Assembly: GCF_030816295.1 (NCBI RefSeq)
Contig: NZ_JAUSXV010000001.1
Span: 1,364,001 to 1,428,000, forward strand
Reading direction: 5' to 3'
Source of the DNA: Microbacterium natoriense
GTDB taxonomy: Bacteria; Actinomycetota; Actinomycetes; Actinomycetales; Microbacteriaceae
Length of the DNA stretch: 64,000 bases
Part shown: piece by piece, positions 24,073-33,206 of the stretch
Numbering within the stretch: position 1 is the stretch's first letter
Layout of the letters: every line of letters begins with the position of its first letter
Position numbers and translations under genes: made by a program
Notes under the pieces: model-generated
What the model was told of the DNA's origin: nothing
Databases searched by the model: none
Seen by the model: the letters and a program-made list of their open reading frames with translations, nothing else

Positions 24073-25122
24073 TCAACGCTCCCGTCGTTGTGCTCCGATC
24101 GGCGCCAGCGCGTGAGATGTCGAGATCTGGTGGGAGAACCTGCCGTCATCGGTGAGCACCGCCCCCGAACGCTTCGCAACGGACGGGATGAGCCAGGTCT
24201 CGCAGAGCTCGATCCTCGGATGGGCGTGTTCGATCCGGGTCAGCAGAGACTCGAGGTCGTGCGTATGGCGGAGCCACACGGTGATGGCGAGGTTCATCCT
24301 GTCGAGGATGGCAGCGGACATGCGCACTCCAGGGACCCCCGCGACGTCGATGCCGACGGCGGCCAGTTCGGGTGTGGGGACGCGATACCAAAGGGATGCG
24401 GCGGTCGTGTATCCGAGCGCGTGATGGGCGAAGTCCGTCTTCGCCGTGAACCACGGTGAACCGAACAGGCGATGGATCGCCCTGGTCACGCTGGTTGTCG
24501 AGATCCCGAGCTCAGCGGCGATCTCGGGCGCGGGACGGCGTGCGTCTGGGAGCATGCTCCGCATCACGTCGACGAGCAGCGGCGTGGGGACGGACGGTTC
24601 ACCGGCGAAGCCTTCTGCGGCGCGCCTCAGCGCCAGCAGGACATCGGCAGAGAGAGCGTCCAGATGCGATCGCGCCCCATCCTTGTAGAGGGTGTGTGCG
24701 AACCGGGTCCGCGTCGCGCGGATGCCGGGAATGCTCGCGATGCTGCGCGCCACGAACGCGTCGGCGGTCGCGATGCTCGAGTGCACCACGGTGAGCAGCA
24801 GATCGCGTGAGCCCGATGTGCGATCGATCTCGATGACCTCGTCGAGCGGTGCGAGCGCGGCGACGACCTGTTCGCGTTGACCGGCTCGAACATCGACCTC
24901 GATGAGAGCCATTGCGGGAAGCTCCACCTCGAGATGCTCCGGCTGCTGGTAGCACACTGTCCACACCAGACCCTCGTTGCGCAGACGTGCCCAGCGGCGG
25001 GCCAGCGTCGTGGCGTCGTATCCGAGGATCTTGCCCAGTTGCATCCAACTGATCCGGGGAAAGATCTGCAGAGCGTTCACCAGCTGCCTGTCGACGAGAT
25101 CGATGACTGTTTCCTGCAGCAT
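24073..25122 (-). CDS. Lrp/AsnC-family transcriptional regulator with two tandem units
   Basis: This 349-residue protein has two Lrp-like halves. The first HTH is ISWMQLGKILGYDATTLARRW near residues 25-45, followed by a RAM-like ligand region (ALIEVDVRAGQ). The second HTH is PAPEIAAELGISTTSVTRAIHRL near 200-220, again with a RAM-like part. Usual Lrp proteins are about 150 residues, so this is the double-length actinobacterial type. It is divergent from the MFS-M20-amidase operon and probably regulates it in response to an amino acid or amide. Confidence 0.9.
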   Translation of the reverse strand: MLQETVIDLVDRQLVNALQIFPRISWMQLGKILGYDATTLARRWARLRNEGLVWTVCYQQPEHLEVELPAMALIEVDVRAGQREQVVAALAPLDEVIEIDRTSGSRDLLLTVVHSSIATADAFVARSIASIPGIRATRTRFAHTLYKDGARSHLDALSADVLLALRRAAEGFAGEPSVPTPLLVDVMRSMLPDARRPAPEIAAELGISTTSVTRAIHRLFGSPWFTAKTDFAHHALGYTTAASLWYRVPTPELAAVGIDVAGVPGVRMSAAILDRMNLAITVWLRHTHDLESLLTRIEHAHPRIELCETWLIPSVAKRSGAVLTDDGRFSHQISTSHALAPIGAQRRER

Positions 25123-25146
25123 GAGTCTGAATTTAGCCCATATCCG

Positions 25147-25161
25147 GATCGATAGTCGATC
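25147..25161. promoter_or_regulatory. Palindrome near the Lrp-type regulator start
   Basis: GATCGA-TAG-TCGATC is a perfect inverted repeat 25 bases upstream of the regulator's ATG in the divergent region. It may be the regulator's binding site, but GATC/TCGA words are common in this genome, so chance is possible. Confidence 0.4.
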
Positions 25162-25271
25162 TCAGCGAACAGATCGTCGGGCTCCTGCATACGATTCGGG
25201 GAATCTTCGGACTTCGAGACAGACCTCACGCGGTGCAACACGCGCCGCGTCCATCGTCACCAGGGAGCATC

Positions 25272-26567
25272 GTGAGCAACACCTCGTCACAGCCCGCGCT
25301 CAACCAGGTTCAGAAGACGCCACGAGTGCGGCTGAGCCGTGACGCGAGACTCGCCGTCTTCCTCTTCTTCCTCGGGTGGGTGATGAGCTACGCCGACCGG
25401 CAGCTCATCACCCTCGCCCTGCCCTACATCGGGAAGGATCTCTCGCTCAGCCCCACGCAGCAGGGCATGCTCATCTCGGCCTTCTTCGTCACCTATGCGA
25501 TCGTGCAGATCCCCGGTGGCATGCTCGTCGACAAGCTGGGCGCCAAACGCACGGCTGTGGCCGGAGTGCTCGCCTGGTCGGTGTTCACCGTGGCGACGGG
25601 AACCGCGGGCTCCTTCGCCGTGATGCTCGCCATCCGTGCGCTGTTCGGCATCGGTGAAGGGGTGTATCCGGCTGCCTCGGTGAAAGCGGTCGCCGAGCGG
25701 ACCAGCGCCGCGCAGCGTATGACGGCGACGGGGTGGATGTACAGCTCGAACGCGGTCGGCACCATCGTCGCCGCTCTTGCGGGAGCGGCGCTCATCGCCA
25801 CCATCGGCTGGCAGGGAGCCTTCTTCATCCTCGGAGCCGTCGGTCTGCTCGTGGCTCTGGCGATCGGGATCTTCCTCCCGAAGGCGGACGCCTCAGCGGC
25901 TCAGACCCTCGAGGTGCAAGAGTCGCCGACATCGACGATCACCGCGAAGGATCTGTTCCGATCCGCAGCGCTGTGGGGGCACGTCGCGATGTTCTTCGGC
26001 TACGGCGTCGTCGCGTGGGGCATGAGCGCCTGGGTGCCGAGCTATCTCGTGGACGCACGCGGCATCCCCCTCGGCGTGGTCGCAGCTGCCGCAGTCATTC
26101 CGGTGGCCGTCGGCGGTGTGGCTTCTGTGCTGGGCGGCCGGCTCGTCGACCGCCTCGGCGGTCGGCACCGGCTCATCGTCATCCCGGGAATGCTCGCCTG
26201 CATACTCACCCTTGCGATGATGACTCAGGAACTCCCCGTGCCGCTGTTCATCACACTGATCGGGCTGCTCTCGTTCTTCAGCGGGATGTGCTACATGCCC
26301 GTGTTCGCAGGTCCCGTCCGCGGCCTGCCCACAGCCGTCGTCGGAACCGCCTACGCCACGATCAGCACCGGCAGTCAGGTCGCCGGCATCCTCACCCCGA
26401 CCCTCATGGGCGTCGTGGTCGAGAACGTCAGCTGGGAGGCCGCTTTCGGCGTCCTCATCGCCGGCTGCGTCATCTGCATCATCGCCGCGGCGCTCGTGCC
26501 TCGGGGGCCGGACGAGTTCTTCGCCAGCTTCGCTCGTCGCCAGACGGTGGCCGTCCATGGCGCCTGA
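25272..26567 (+). CDS. MFS transporter of the organic-acid/anion symporter type
   Basis: From GTG 25272 (GGGAG upstream) the protein has 431 residues and about 12 helices. The first helix ends in MSYADRQLITLALPYIGKDL, in parts YADRQLITLALP, a hallmark of the ACS/phthalate-permease group, and DKLGAKR is the loop 2-3 motif. Members import organic acids, sugar acids or amino-acid conjugates with protons. The end overlaps the M20 gene by 11 bases, so the import substrate is probably what the M20 enzyme and the amidase after it break down. Confidence 0.9.
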   Translation: MSNTSSQPALNQVQKTPRVRLSRDARLAVFLFFLGWVMSYADRQLITLALPYIGKDLSLSPTQQGMLISAFFVTYAIVQIPGGMLVDKLGAKRTAVAGVLAWSVFTVATGTAGSFAVMLAIRALFGIGEGVYPAASVKAVAERTSAAQRMTATGWMYSSNAVGTIVAALAGAALIATIGWQGAFFILGAVGLLVALAIGIFLPKADASAAQTLEVQESPTSTITAKDLFRSAALWGHVAMFFGYGVVAWGMSAWVPSYLVDARGIPLGVVAAAAVIPVAVGGVASVLGGRLVDRLGGRHRLIVIPGMLACILTLAMMTQELPVPLFITLIGLLSFFSGMCYMPVFAGPVRGLPTAVVGTAYATISTGSQVAGILTPTLMGVVVENVSWEAAFGVLIAGCVICIIAAALVPRGPDEFFASFARRQTVAVHGA

Positions 26568-27819
26568 CATGAAGCGGTGGTCCTCGCCGTCCCCCTCCGT
26601 GACGGACCTCTATCGCGACCTGCACCGTCATCCCGAACTCAGCGGTCGAGAGACGCGCACGGCGGCACGCTTGGCGAGCGAGCTCTCTCTCCGGCAGTTC
26701 GACGTCACGCATGGTGTCGGCGGAACCGGTGTCGTGGGGATGCTGAGAAACGGAGATGGTCCCACGGTGCTGCTTCGGGCAGACATCGACGGTCTTCCGA
26801 TCCGCGAAGCAACGGGGGCGCCTTACGCCTCAGCCGCCACCGGCGTGGACAGGGACGGCACCACCGTCCCCGTCATGCACGCCTGTGGCCACGACCTGCA
26901 CGCCGCAGCGCTCATCGGCGCGATCGACGTGCTGCAGGCGTGTGGCGACCGGTGGGCAGGAACCGTGGCTGTCGTGTTCCAACCAGCGGAGGAGACCGGC
27001 GAGGGCGCTCTCGCCATGGTCGCGGACGGACTCGCCGGCATCGTGGGCACACCGACCGTCGCGCTGGGTCAACACGTGTCGCCGGTGCCGGCGGGTGCGG
27101 TCGTGACCGCAGAAGGCGTGTACGGCGCCGCCTCGGACAACTTCCGCATCCGCATCCACGGAGTCGGCGGTCATGCCTCGAGCCCGGAAGCCGCGGTCGA
27201 TCCCATCATCGTGGCCGCGGCGATCGTCATGCGGCTCCAAACCGTGATCTCACGCGAGACCGCAGCCCACGAACCTGCGGTGCTCACTGTCTCCTCGATA
27301 CACGCCGGTCACGCCGAGAACGCCATCCCCGACGAGGCAGAGCTCACCGTGAACCTGAGGAGCTTCAACGCCTCGACCCGGCACCGCCTCATCAACGCCG
27401 TGCGTCGCATAGTCGAGGCCGAGGCCGCGGCAGCGGGAATGGAACAAAGCCCGAGCGTCGAGCGCATCAGTGGAGCTCCGCTGCTCCTGAACGATCCGCA
27501 CGCCACACACCGCACCTTCGGCGCGATCGGCGAATCCGGACTGGATGCCCACATCGTCACCCAGCCGATGACCGGCAGTGAGGACTTCGGGGTCATCGGC
27601 GACGCCCTCGGCTGTCCGAGCGTCTTCTGGCACTGGGGTGGGACGGCACCCGACAGATACAGTCCGCAGGAACTCTCGTCGCTTCTGACCGAGGGACGTC
27701 TTCCCGCGCACATTCCCATGAACCACTCGCCCGAGTACCTCCCGGACCTGGATTGGGCCCTCCCCGCAGGCATCCACGCCATGAGCACTGCCGCACTGCA
27801 CTGGCTTCAGGCTTCGTGA
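26557..27819 (+). CDS. M20-family amidohydrolase
   Basis: This 420-residue di-zinc hydrolase has ligand motifs VMHACGHDLHAA, PAEETGEG and GSEDFG, and the lid motif GVGGHASSP. It probably hydrolyses an N-acyl amino acid or similar amide. It is only distantly similar to the M20 protein at 16467, so this is a separate pathway rather than a recent duplicate. It overlaps the MFS gene and is followed after 65 bases by an amidase, and the set is divergent from an Lrp-type regulator. Confidence 0.92.
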   Translation: MAPDMKRWSSPSPSVTDLYRDLHRHPELSGRETRTAARLASELSLRQFDVTHGVGGTGVVGMLRNGDGPTVLLRADIDGLPIREATGAPYASAATGVDRDGTTVPVMHACGHDLHAAALIGAIDVLQACGDRWAGTVAVVFQPAEETGEGALAMVADGLAGIVGTPTVALGQHVSPVPAGAVVTAEGVYGAASDNFRIRIHGVGGHASSPEAAVDPIIVAAAIVMRLQTVISRETAAHEPAVLTVSSIHAGHAENAIPDEAELTVNLRSFNASTRHRLINAVRRIVEAEAAAAGMEQSPSVERISGAPLLLNDPHATHRTFGAIGESGLDAHIVTQPMTGSEDFGVIGDALGCPSVFWHWGGTAPDRYSPQELSSLLTEGRLPAHIPMNHSPEYLPDLDWALPAGIHAMSTAALHWLQAS

Positions 27820-27884
27820 GACGCCATCGAGCTCCCGGCAACTGATGCGCGGCACAACCTGACTCCTCACGTAAGGACACACCG

Positions 27885-29300
27885 ATGAACGACCTCATCT
27901 ACCTTTCCGCCACTGAATGCATCGAGCGGTACCGCACCGGCTCCCTTTCACCCGTAGACGTCCTCGACGCCCAGCTCGCCCGAGCGGCACTCGTCGACGA
28001 CTCGTTGAACGCCTTCACCGAGACGATGGCCGATGCGGCACGAGAGCGCGCGCAGGAATCGGAGCGGCGCTACCGCGACGGTACGGCGCGACCGCTCGAG
28101 GGTGTCACCGTCGCCGCGAAGGAGAAGCACCAGATCGCGGGTATGGAAGTGGTCGAGGCTTCGAATGCCTGGGACGGATACACCGCACTCGAGAACGCGC
28201 CCATCATCGACAGGCTTCTGGATGCGGGCGCCATCATCCATGCGCGAACCGCGACCCCCGAGTTCTCCATCGCCGCCTTCACCCATTCCGATCGCTGGGG
28301 AGTCACACGCAATCCGTGGAACACCGCATTCTCGCCGGGCGGGTCTTCCGGAGGGTCCGCGGCGGCCCTCGCGGCCGGAATGACGACACTCGCCACGGCA
28401 TCCGACATCGGCGGGTCCACTCGCGGGCCGGCGGCATTCACCGGCACCGTCGGCTACAAGGCGCCGTATGGACGGATTCCGGGAGTCGGCCCCATGAGTG
28501 TGGACTACTACCGCGGTGACGGACCGATGGGACGCACCGTCGACGACGTCCTGCTCTTCACGAACACGATCAGCGGGCCAGACCCGCGTGACCACGTCGC
28601 ACTGCGACCGAAAGTCGTCATCCCATCTGATCTCGCAGGGGTAGAGGGCCTTCGGGTCGCTCTCAGTCTCGATCTCGGCGGCTTCCACGTCGCGGAGGAG
28701 ATCAGAGAGAACACCCGCCGCGTCGCGGAGGAACTGGCCAAGGCCGGGGCGGAGGTCGTGGAAGTCGATTTCGCCTGGACGCGTGAACTGATCGTCGCCG
28801 CGGCGATGCCGCATTTCGGTCACATGATGGGTTCGATGGTGAACGACGCGATCGGCGGGAAGACAGCGGAACTCAGCGACTACGCGCGCGATTTCGTCGA
28901 GCAGACCCGCGTCGTCCGTGCGGGGGCGTCGATGTTCGATGCGGCGAAAGCCGAGTATGCGGTCCAGCGTGAGCTCGCGCGCGTGATGTCGGGATACGAC
29001 GCCCTGCTCTGCCCGACCACGGCGGCCATCGGGCTCCCCGCGGCCGACACGCTGATCGGCGGGATCGACATCGACGGCCGCACCGTTTCCGGACTCGAAG
29101 GCACCCTCACCCTCCCGTTCAACATCAGCAATCGCTGCCCCGTCCTCGCCGTGCCCAGCGGCCACGCGGGGAACGGGATGCCCACTGGCGTGCAGATCGT
29201 CGGTCACACCTATGACGACGCCATGGTGTTCCGTCTCGGAAGGGCCATCGAGACCCTGCGCCCCTGGGCGTATACCGCCGAACACCGTCCGCAGCTGTAA
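27885..29300 (+). CDS. Amidase-signature family amidase
   Basis: This 471-residue enzyme has the Ser-Ser-Lys triad of the amidase signature family: Lys in VAAKEKHQ, cis-Ser in SPGGSSGGSAAALAAGM and the nucleophile Ser in SDIGGSTRGPA. It hydrolyses amides to acid plus ammonia or amine. A start at ATG 27885 has GTAAGGACA upstream. It lies 65 bases after the M20 gene in the same direction, so it probably belongs to the same amide or N-acyl amino acid operon. Confidence 0.92.
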   Translation: MNDLIYLSATECIERYRTGSLSPVDVLDAQLARAALVDDSLNAFTETMADAARERAQESERRYRDGTARPLEGVTVAAKEKHQIAGMEVVEASNAWDGYTALENAPIIDRLLDAGAIIHARTATPEFSIAAFTHSDRWGVTRNPWNTAFSPGGSSGGSAAALAAGMTTLATASDIGGSTRGPAAFTGTVGYKAPYGRIPGVGPMSVDYYRGDGPMGRTVDDVLLFTNTISGPDPRDHVALRPKVVIPSDLAGVEGLRVALSLDLGGFHVAEEIRENTRRVAEELAKAGAEVVEVDFAWTRELIVAAAMPHFGHMMGSMVNDAIGGKTAELSDYARDFVEQTRVVRAGASMFDAAKAEYAVQRELARVMSGYDALLCPTTAAIGLPAADTLIGGIDIDGRTVSGLEGTLTLPFNISNRCPVLAVPSGHAGNGMPTGVQIVGHTYDDAMVFRLGRAIETLRPWAYTAEHRPQL

Positions 29301-29340
29301 CCATCGCGGAGGTTCGCCAGATGATTTCGCGGGGGTGCTC

Positions 29341-30216
29341 GTGAGCCTGTCGATGCGGCTGGTGAGCCTGTATCTGCGGGTGAGGAGCAAGCGGCACTTC
29401 GCCACCGTTCACGGCGCTCGCCGGATGCTGGCGCGGGAGAAGACCGCAGCGACACCGCCGGAGAGGCTCCGGACTCGACATGCGGTGGGTTTCGGGGTGC
29501 GAGAAGGGTTCGGATGCTGGACCGTCACCCCTCGGAAGTCGCGGAGTGGGCGGACGGTGATCTACCTGCACGGCGGCGCCTACGTCAACGAGATCTCCCC
29601 GCAGCACTGGAAACTCATCGAGCAGATCGCCGACGCGGGCGCTCGGGTGATCGTCCCCGCGTACGGCCTCGCCCCGCAGCACGGCTACAAAGAGGCCTAC
29701 CGCCTGCTCATCGCCGTCTACCGCGAGACTCTGGAGTCGACGGCCCCGTCCGACGTCGTCTTCGCAGGGGACTCCGCGGGCGGGGGCCTCGCGCTCGGAT
29801 TCGCCCAGACGCTCCTCAACGCCGACCTGCCGCAACCGGGTCGCGTCGTGCTCATCTCCCCGTGGGTCGACATTTCACTCCGGAACCCCGACATCGCGAG
29901 TCTCTCCCGAAAGGATCCTTGGCTCGCGGTTCCGGGAGCGCGCGAATGCGGACGAGTCTGGGCAGACGGAGACGACCTCGAACTCCCGCAGCTGAGTCCG
30001 ATCCGCGGACCCCTGGCAGGCCTCGCCCCGATCGACGTCTACATCGGCACTCGGGACATCTTGCTCCCGGACGTCCTGCTGCTGCGCGACCGGGCGGCCG
30101 CAGAAGACGTGCCCTTCGAACTGACGGTATGTCCAGGCGCGGTGCACGTGTATCCGCTCACGCCGACCAGAGAAGGGCGTGCGGGGTCCGTACGCATCGT
30201 GAGAAGCGTGATGTAG
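29341..30216 (+). CDS. HSL-type alpha/beta hydrolase (esterase)
   Basis: From GTG 29341 the protein has 291 residues. The oxyanion motif LHGGAY and the elbow GDSAGGG mark a hormone-sensitive-lipase family esterase. Asp in GTRDILLPD and His in GAVHVYPL complete the triad. The start is uncertain, since the GGGGG upstream is a weak ribosome site; longer forms begin in the amidase gene. It lies 40 bases after the amidase and may be co-transcribed, but its role in that pathway is unclear. Confidence 0.82.
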   Translation: MSLSMRLVSLYLRVRSKRHFATVHGARRMLAREKTAATPPERLRTRHAVGFGVREGFGCWTVTPRKSRSGRTVIYLHGGAYVNEISPQHWKLIEQIADAGARVIVPAYGLAPQHGYKEAYRLLIAVYRETLESTAPSDVVFAGDSAGGGLALGFAQTLLNADLPQPGRVVLISPWVDISLRNPDIASLSRKDPWLAVPGARECGRVWADGDDLELPQLSPIRGPLAGLAPIDVYIGTRDILLPDVLLLRDRAAAEDVPFELTVCPGAVHVYPLTPTREGRAGSVRIVRSVM

Positions 30217-30263
30217 GACCGCTTCCCGTGTCGTGGGCCCGCTGATCCCGGAGGCAGCATCGC

Positions 30264-30292
30264 TTGACAATAAAACTGAGTACGCTCATAAT
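30264..30292 (+). promoter_or_regulatory. Strong sigma-70-like promoter with inverted repeat in the spacer
   Basis: TTGACA (30264-30269), a 17-base spacer and CATAAT (30287-30292) give a near-consensus promoter for the hydrolase operon. The spacer holds TGAG-TACG-CTCA (30277-30288), a possible operator for the TetR protein encoded at the end of the operon. The region is markedly AT-rich. Confidence 0.7.
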
Positions 30293-30333
30293 AAAGTGTA
30301 GTCGTTTTTCGACGACGAACACTGGAGGATCTC

Positions 30334-31215
30334 ATGAGCGGTACCGGCAGCGCACCCGTCAACACCTCGTACGCGAAAGCTCCCAACAAAGCCCTGACTG
30401 CGGGCGGCATCACCTTCGCCTACCGCGAGCTCGGTCCCGAAGAAGAGGTCCCGGTGGTGTTCTTCGTGCACCTCGCGGGCACGCTCGACAACTGGGACCC
30501 GCGGATCGTGGATGCGATCGCCCAGCATCGGCACGTGATCGCCTTCGATCAGCAGGGCGTGGGCGGGTCCTCCGGCACGGTGCCGCGCACGCTCGAAGAA
30601 GCGGCTGACGACGCCTACGCGTTCATCACCGCCCTCGGCTACTCGAAGATCGACGTCTTCTCGTTCTCGATGGGCGGCATGATCGCTCAGGACCTCATCG
30701 TGAAGCACCCGGATCTCGTGCGCAAACTCGTGCTCACGGGCACCGGTCCGCGCGGCGGGAAGGACATGGACAAGGTCATCGGCACCACCTACTGGGACGT
30801 GCTGCGTGCGACTCTCACGCGCTCGGACCCGAAGGAGTTCCTGTTCTTCAACCGCGATGCCGCCGGGAAGAAGGCGGGTAAGGCGTTCATCAACAGACTC
30901 AAGGAGCGCTCCGTCGATCGCGACAAGGACATCAGGCTCTCCGCTTTCCAGACTCAGCTGACGGCGATCGCACGGTTCGGCCGGTCCGCGCCATCCGACC
31001 TCTCCGTCATCACCGGACCCACGCTGATCGCCAACGGCGACAACGACCGCATGGTCCCCTCCGTCCTGTCGCACGACCTGCACGCGCGCATTCCGGGCAG
31101 TGAGCTGACCATCTACCCCGACTCCGGACACGGCGGCATCTTCCAGTACTGGGAGAAGTTCGCCCCTGTCGCGGTGAGATTCCTCACCGCCGACGAGCCT
31201 GCGCCGCGGCCATGA
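30334..31215 (+). CDS. Alpha/beta hydrolase, first of a tandem pair
   Basis: This 293-residue single-domain alpha/beta hydrolase has a nucleophile elbow FSFSMGG (Ser), an acid in NGDNDRMVP and His in SGHGG. The oxyanion block reads HLAGTLDNWDP instead of the usual HGxxG. Substrate is unknown; lactonase, esterase or dienelactone-like roles are all possible. GGAGG lies eight bases before the ATG. It is the first gene of an operon driven by the 30264 promoter and overlaps the next gene by ATGA. A MDR oxidoreductase and a TetR regulator follow. Confidence 0.85.
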   Translation: MSGTGSAPVNTSYAKAPNKALTAGGITFAYRELGPEEEVPVVFFVHLAGTLDNWDPRIVDAIAQHRHVIAFDQQGVGGSSGTVPRTLEEAADDAYAFITALGYSKIDVFSFSMGGMIAQDLIVKHPDLVRKLVLTGTGPRGGKDMDKVIGTTYWDVLRATLTRSDPKEFLFFNRDAAGKKAGKAFINRLKERSVDRDKDIRLSAFQTQLTAIARFGRSAPSDLSVITGPTLIANGDNDRMVPSVLSHDLHARIPGSELTIYPDSGHGGIFQYWEKFAPVAVRFLTADEPAPRP

Positions 31216-32066
31216 CCGCTTCCGCGACACGTCCCGGGCGGTTTCAGAGCGCCGAGACGCGCGTGCTTCTCGTCGACGGCGTCGAGCTGGTCTATCGCGA
31301 GCTCGGTCCGGCAACCGGCATCCCCCTCGTCGCTCTCAACCACCTCGGCGCCAACCTCGACGACTGGGATCCCCGTCTCGCCGACGGGCTCGCGCTGGAC
31401 CGCCGGCTCATACTGCTCGGCTATCGCGGCGTCGGCAGATCCGGGGGACGGGCGCGCGACGCGATCGAGGAGATGGCGGATGACGTGGTCGCCGCACTGC
31501 GCGTGCTCGATCTGCCCCGCGTCGATCTTCTCGGCCTGTCGATGGGCGGGATGGTGGCGCAGGATGTCGTGCGGCGGGCCCCCGAGCTCGTCGATCGACT
31601 GATCCTGATCAGCAGCGGTCCAGCCGGTGGCCCGGCTCTCACCGAGATGACCAGGGTGATGGTCGGGGGAGCGGTGCGTGCATCGCTCGCACTCGCCGAT
31701 CCGAAGGCACGGCTCTTCTTCACCCGCAGCGCCGCGGGGAAGAGTGCGGGTCGCGATTACCTCGGGCGCCTCCGCGAACGCCGCGCCGATCGAGACGGCC
31801 GCGTCGCCCTCCGCGTCCTGCGCGCGCAGCTCGCCGCCGTCCATCGCTGGGGCGGGCAGCCGCCCACGGGCCTCTCGTCCTTCGACCGGCCGGTGCTGAT
31901 CCTGCACGGCGACAGTGATCGCATGGTCCCCGTCGGCAATGCGAGCGCGCTCGCCGGCGTGTTCCCCACTGCGACGGTGACGGTCTTCCCGGATGCCGGG
32001 CACGGCGTCGTCTTCCAGAACCATCTCGATGTCGTCGTCGCCGTGCGGGCGTTCCTGCACCGGTGA
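31212..32066 (+). CDS. Alpha/beta hydrolase, second of a tandem pair
   Basis: This 284-residue protein is a clear paralogue of the previous one: HLGANLDDWDP matches HLAGTLDNWDP, LGLSMGGM matches the nucleophile elbow, and GDSDRMVP and AGHGVVF supply acid and His. The shared RSAAGKSAG/RDAAGKKAG block is a signature of this pair. Translational coupling (ATGA) suggests both act on related substrates or as a heteromer. Function is otherwise not recognisable. Confidence 0.85.
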   Translation: MTASATRPGRFQSAETRVLLVDGVELVYRELGPATGIPLVALNHLGANLDDWDPRLADGLALDRRLILLGYRGVGRSGGRARDAIEEMADDVVAALRVLDLPRVDLLGLSMGGMVAQDVVRRAPELVDRLILISSGPAGGPALTEMTRVMVGGAVRASLALADPKARLFFTRSAAGKSAGRDYLGRLRERRADRDGRVALRVLRAQLAAVHRWGGQPPTGLSSFDRPVLILHGDSDRMVPVGNASALAGVFPTATVTVFPDAGHGVVFQNHLDVVVAVRAFLHR

Positions 32067-32111
32067 CGCGCGCGACATCGCCCCGCATGACCTGATCCAA
32101 GGAGCAAGACC

Positions 32112-33107
32112 ATGAAGGCATTCGTCCTTTCGAAATACAAGACCGCCGTGCACGAGGCAGACGTGCCCGAGCCCGTGGTCGGCGAGCGCGATGTCCTCGT
32201 GCGCGTCCAGGCTGCCGGCCTCAACCAGCTCGACGAGAAGCTCCGTGTCGGAGAGTTCAAGGCGATCCTCCCGTATCGTCTGCCGATCATCCTCGGGCAC
32301 GACGTCGCCGGCACGGTCATCCGCGTCGGGGCCCGCGTGAGCGCCTTCAAACCCGGCGACGAGGTCTACGCACGCCCGCGCGACCACCGCATCGGCACCT
32401 TCGCCGAGCGCATCGTGATCGACGAACGCGACGTCGCGCTCAAACCGAGCTCGATCGCGATGGACGAGGCCGGTTCGCTTCCGCTCGTCGCCTTGACGGC
32501 GTGGCAGGCCCTGGTCGAGATCGCCGACGTCCGCCCGGGGCAGAAGGTCCTCATCCATGCCGGAGCCGGCGGCGTCGGCTCGATCGCGATCCAGCTCGCG
32601 AAGCACCTCGGGGCGGAGGTCGCCACGACCGCAAGTGCCGCGAACGCCGACTTCGTGCGGTTGCTCGGCGCAGATCGAGTCGTCGACTACCGCACCGAGG
32701 ACTTCGAGGAGGTGCTCAGCGGATACGACGTGGTCCTGGACAGCTTGGGAGGGGAGAACCTCGAGAAGTCGCTGCGCATCCTTCGCCCCGGGGGCAAGGC
32801 GATCGGCATCTCCGGTCCGCCTACTCCCGAGTTCGCGCGCGCCGCCGGCCTCAGCCTGATCCTCAGGCTCGCCACAGCGGGGCTGAGCCGCCGCATCCGC
32901 ACGCAGGCGAAGCGCCTCGGCGTCGACTACACGTTCCTCTTCATGCGCGCCAGCGGCGATCAGCTCCGCGACATCGCCGGTCTGGTCGATGCCGGTGCCA
33001 TCCGCCCCATCGTCGGACGCGTCTTCCCGTTCGATGAGACGGTCGCCGGAATGGAATCCTTGGCGAAGGGCGGCATCCGTGGGAAGGCCGTCATCAGCAA
33101 TCCGTGA
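32112..33107 (+). CDS. NADP-dependent MDR oxidoreductase (quinone reductase-like)
   Basis: This 331-residue zinc-free MDR enzyme has the entry ILGHDVAGTVIRVG, the Rossmann motif IHAGAGGVGSIAIQLAKHLGA, seen as GAGGVG then AIQLAKHLGA, and ADRVVDYRTEDF. It reduces quinones or activated alkenes. GGAGCA precedes the ATG. It sits between the hydrolase pair and a TetR regulator. Together they look like a small detoxification or signal-degradation operon. Confidence 0.88.
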   Translation: MKAFVLSKYKTAVHEADVPEPVVGERDVLVRVQAAGLNQLDEKLRVGEFKAILPYRLPIILGHDVAGTVIRVGARVSAFKPGDEVYARPRDHRIGTFAERIVIDERDVALKPSSIAMDEAGSLPLVALTAWQALVEIADVRPGQKVLIHAGAGGVGSIAIQLAKHLGAEVATTASAANADFVRLLGADRVVDYRTEDFEEVLSGYDVVLDSLGGENLEKSLRILRPGGKAIGISGPPTPEFARAAGLSLILRLATAGLSRRIRTQAKRLGVDYTFLFMRASGDQLRDIAGLVDAGAIRPIVGRVFPFDETVAGMESLAKGGIRGKAVISNP

Positions 33108-33206
33108 CGCGGGTGCTCGCGCGGGCGCATGGGAGAATGTGGCCAGATGTTCCCGAGCCCGCGCTGGCGATTTCGCTCACGATCGAGCTCGTTTCCGGAG
33201 GATGCC

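Noticed and set aside
31113..32606. Antisense frame over the second hydrolase and the oxidoreductase
   Set aside because: A shadow of two genes with intact catalytic motifs on the other strand.
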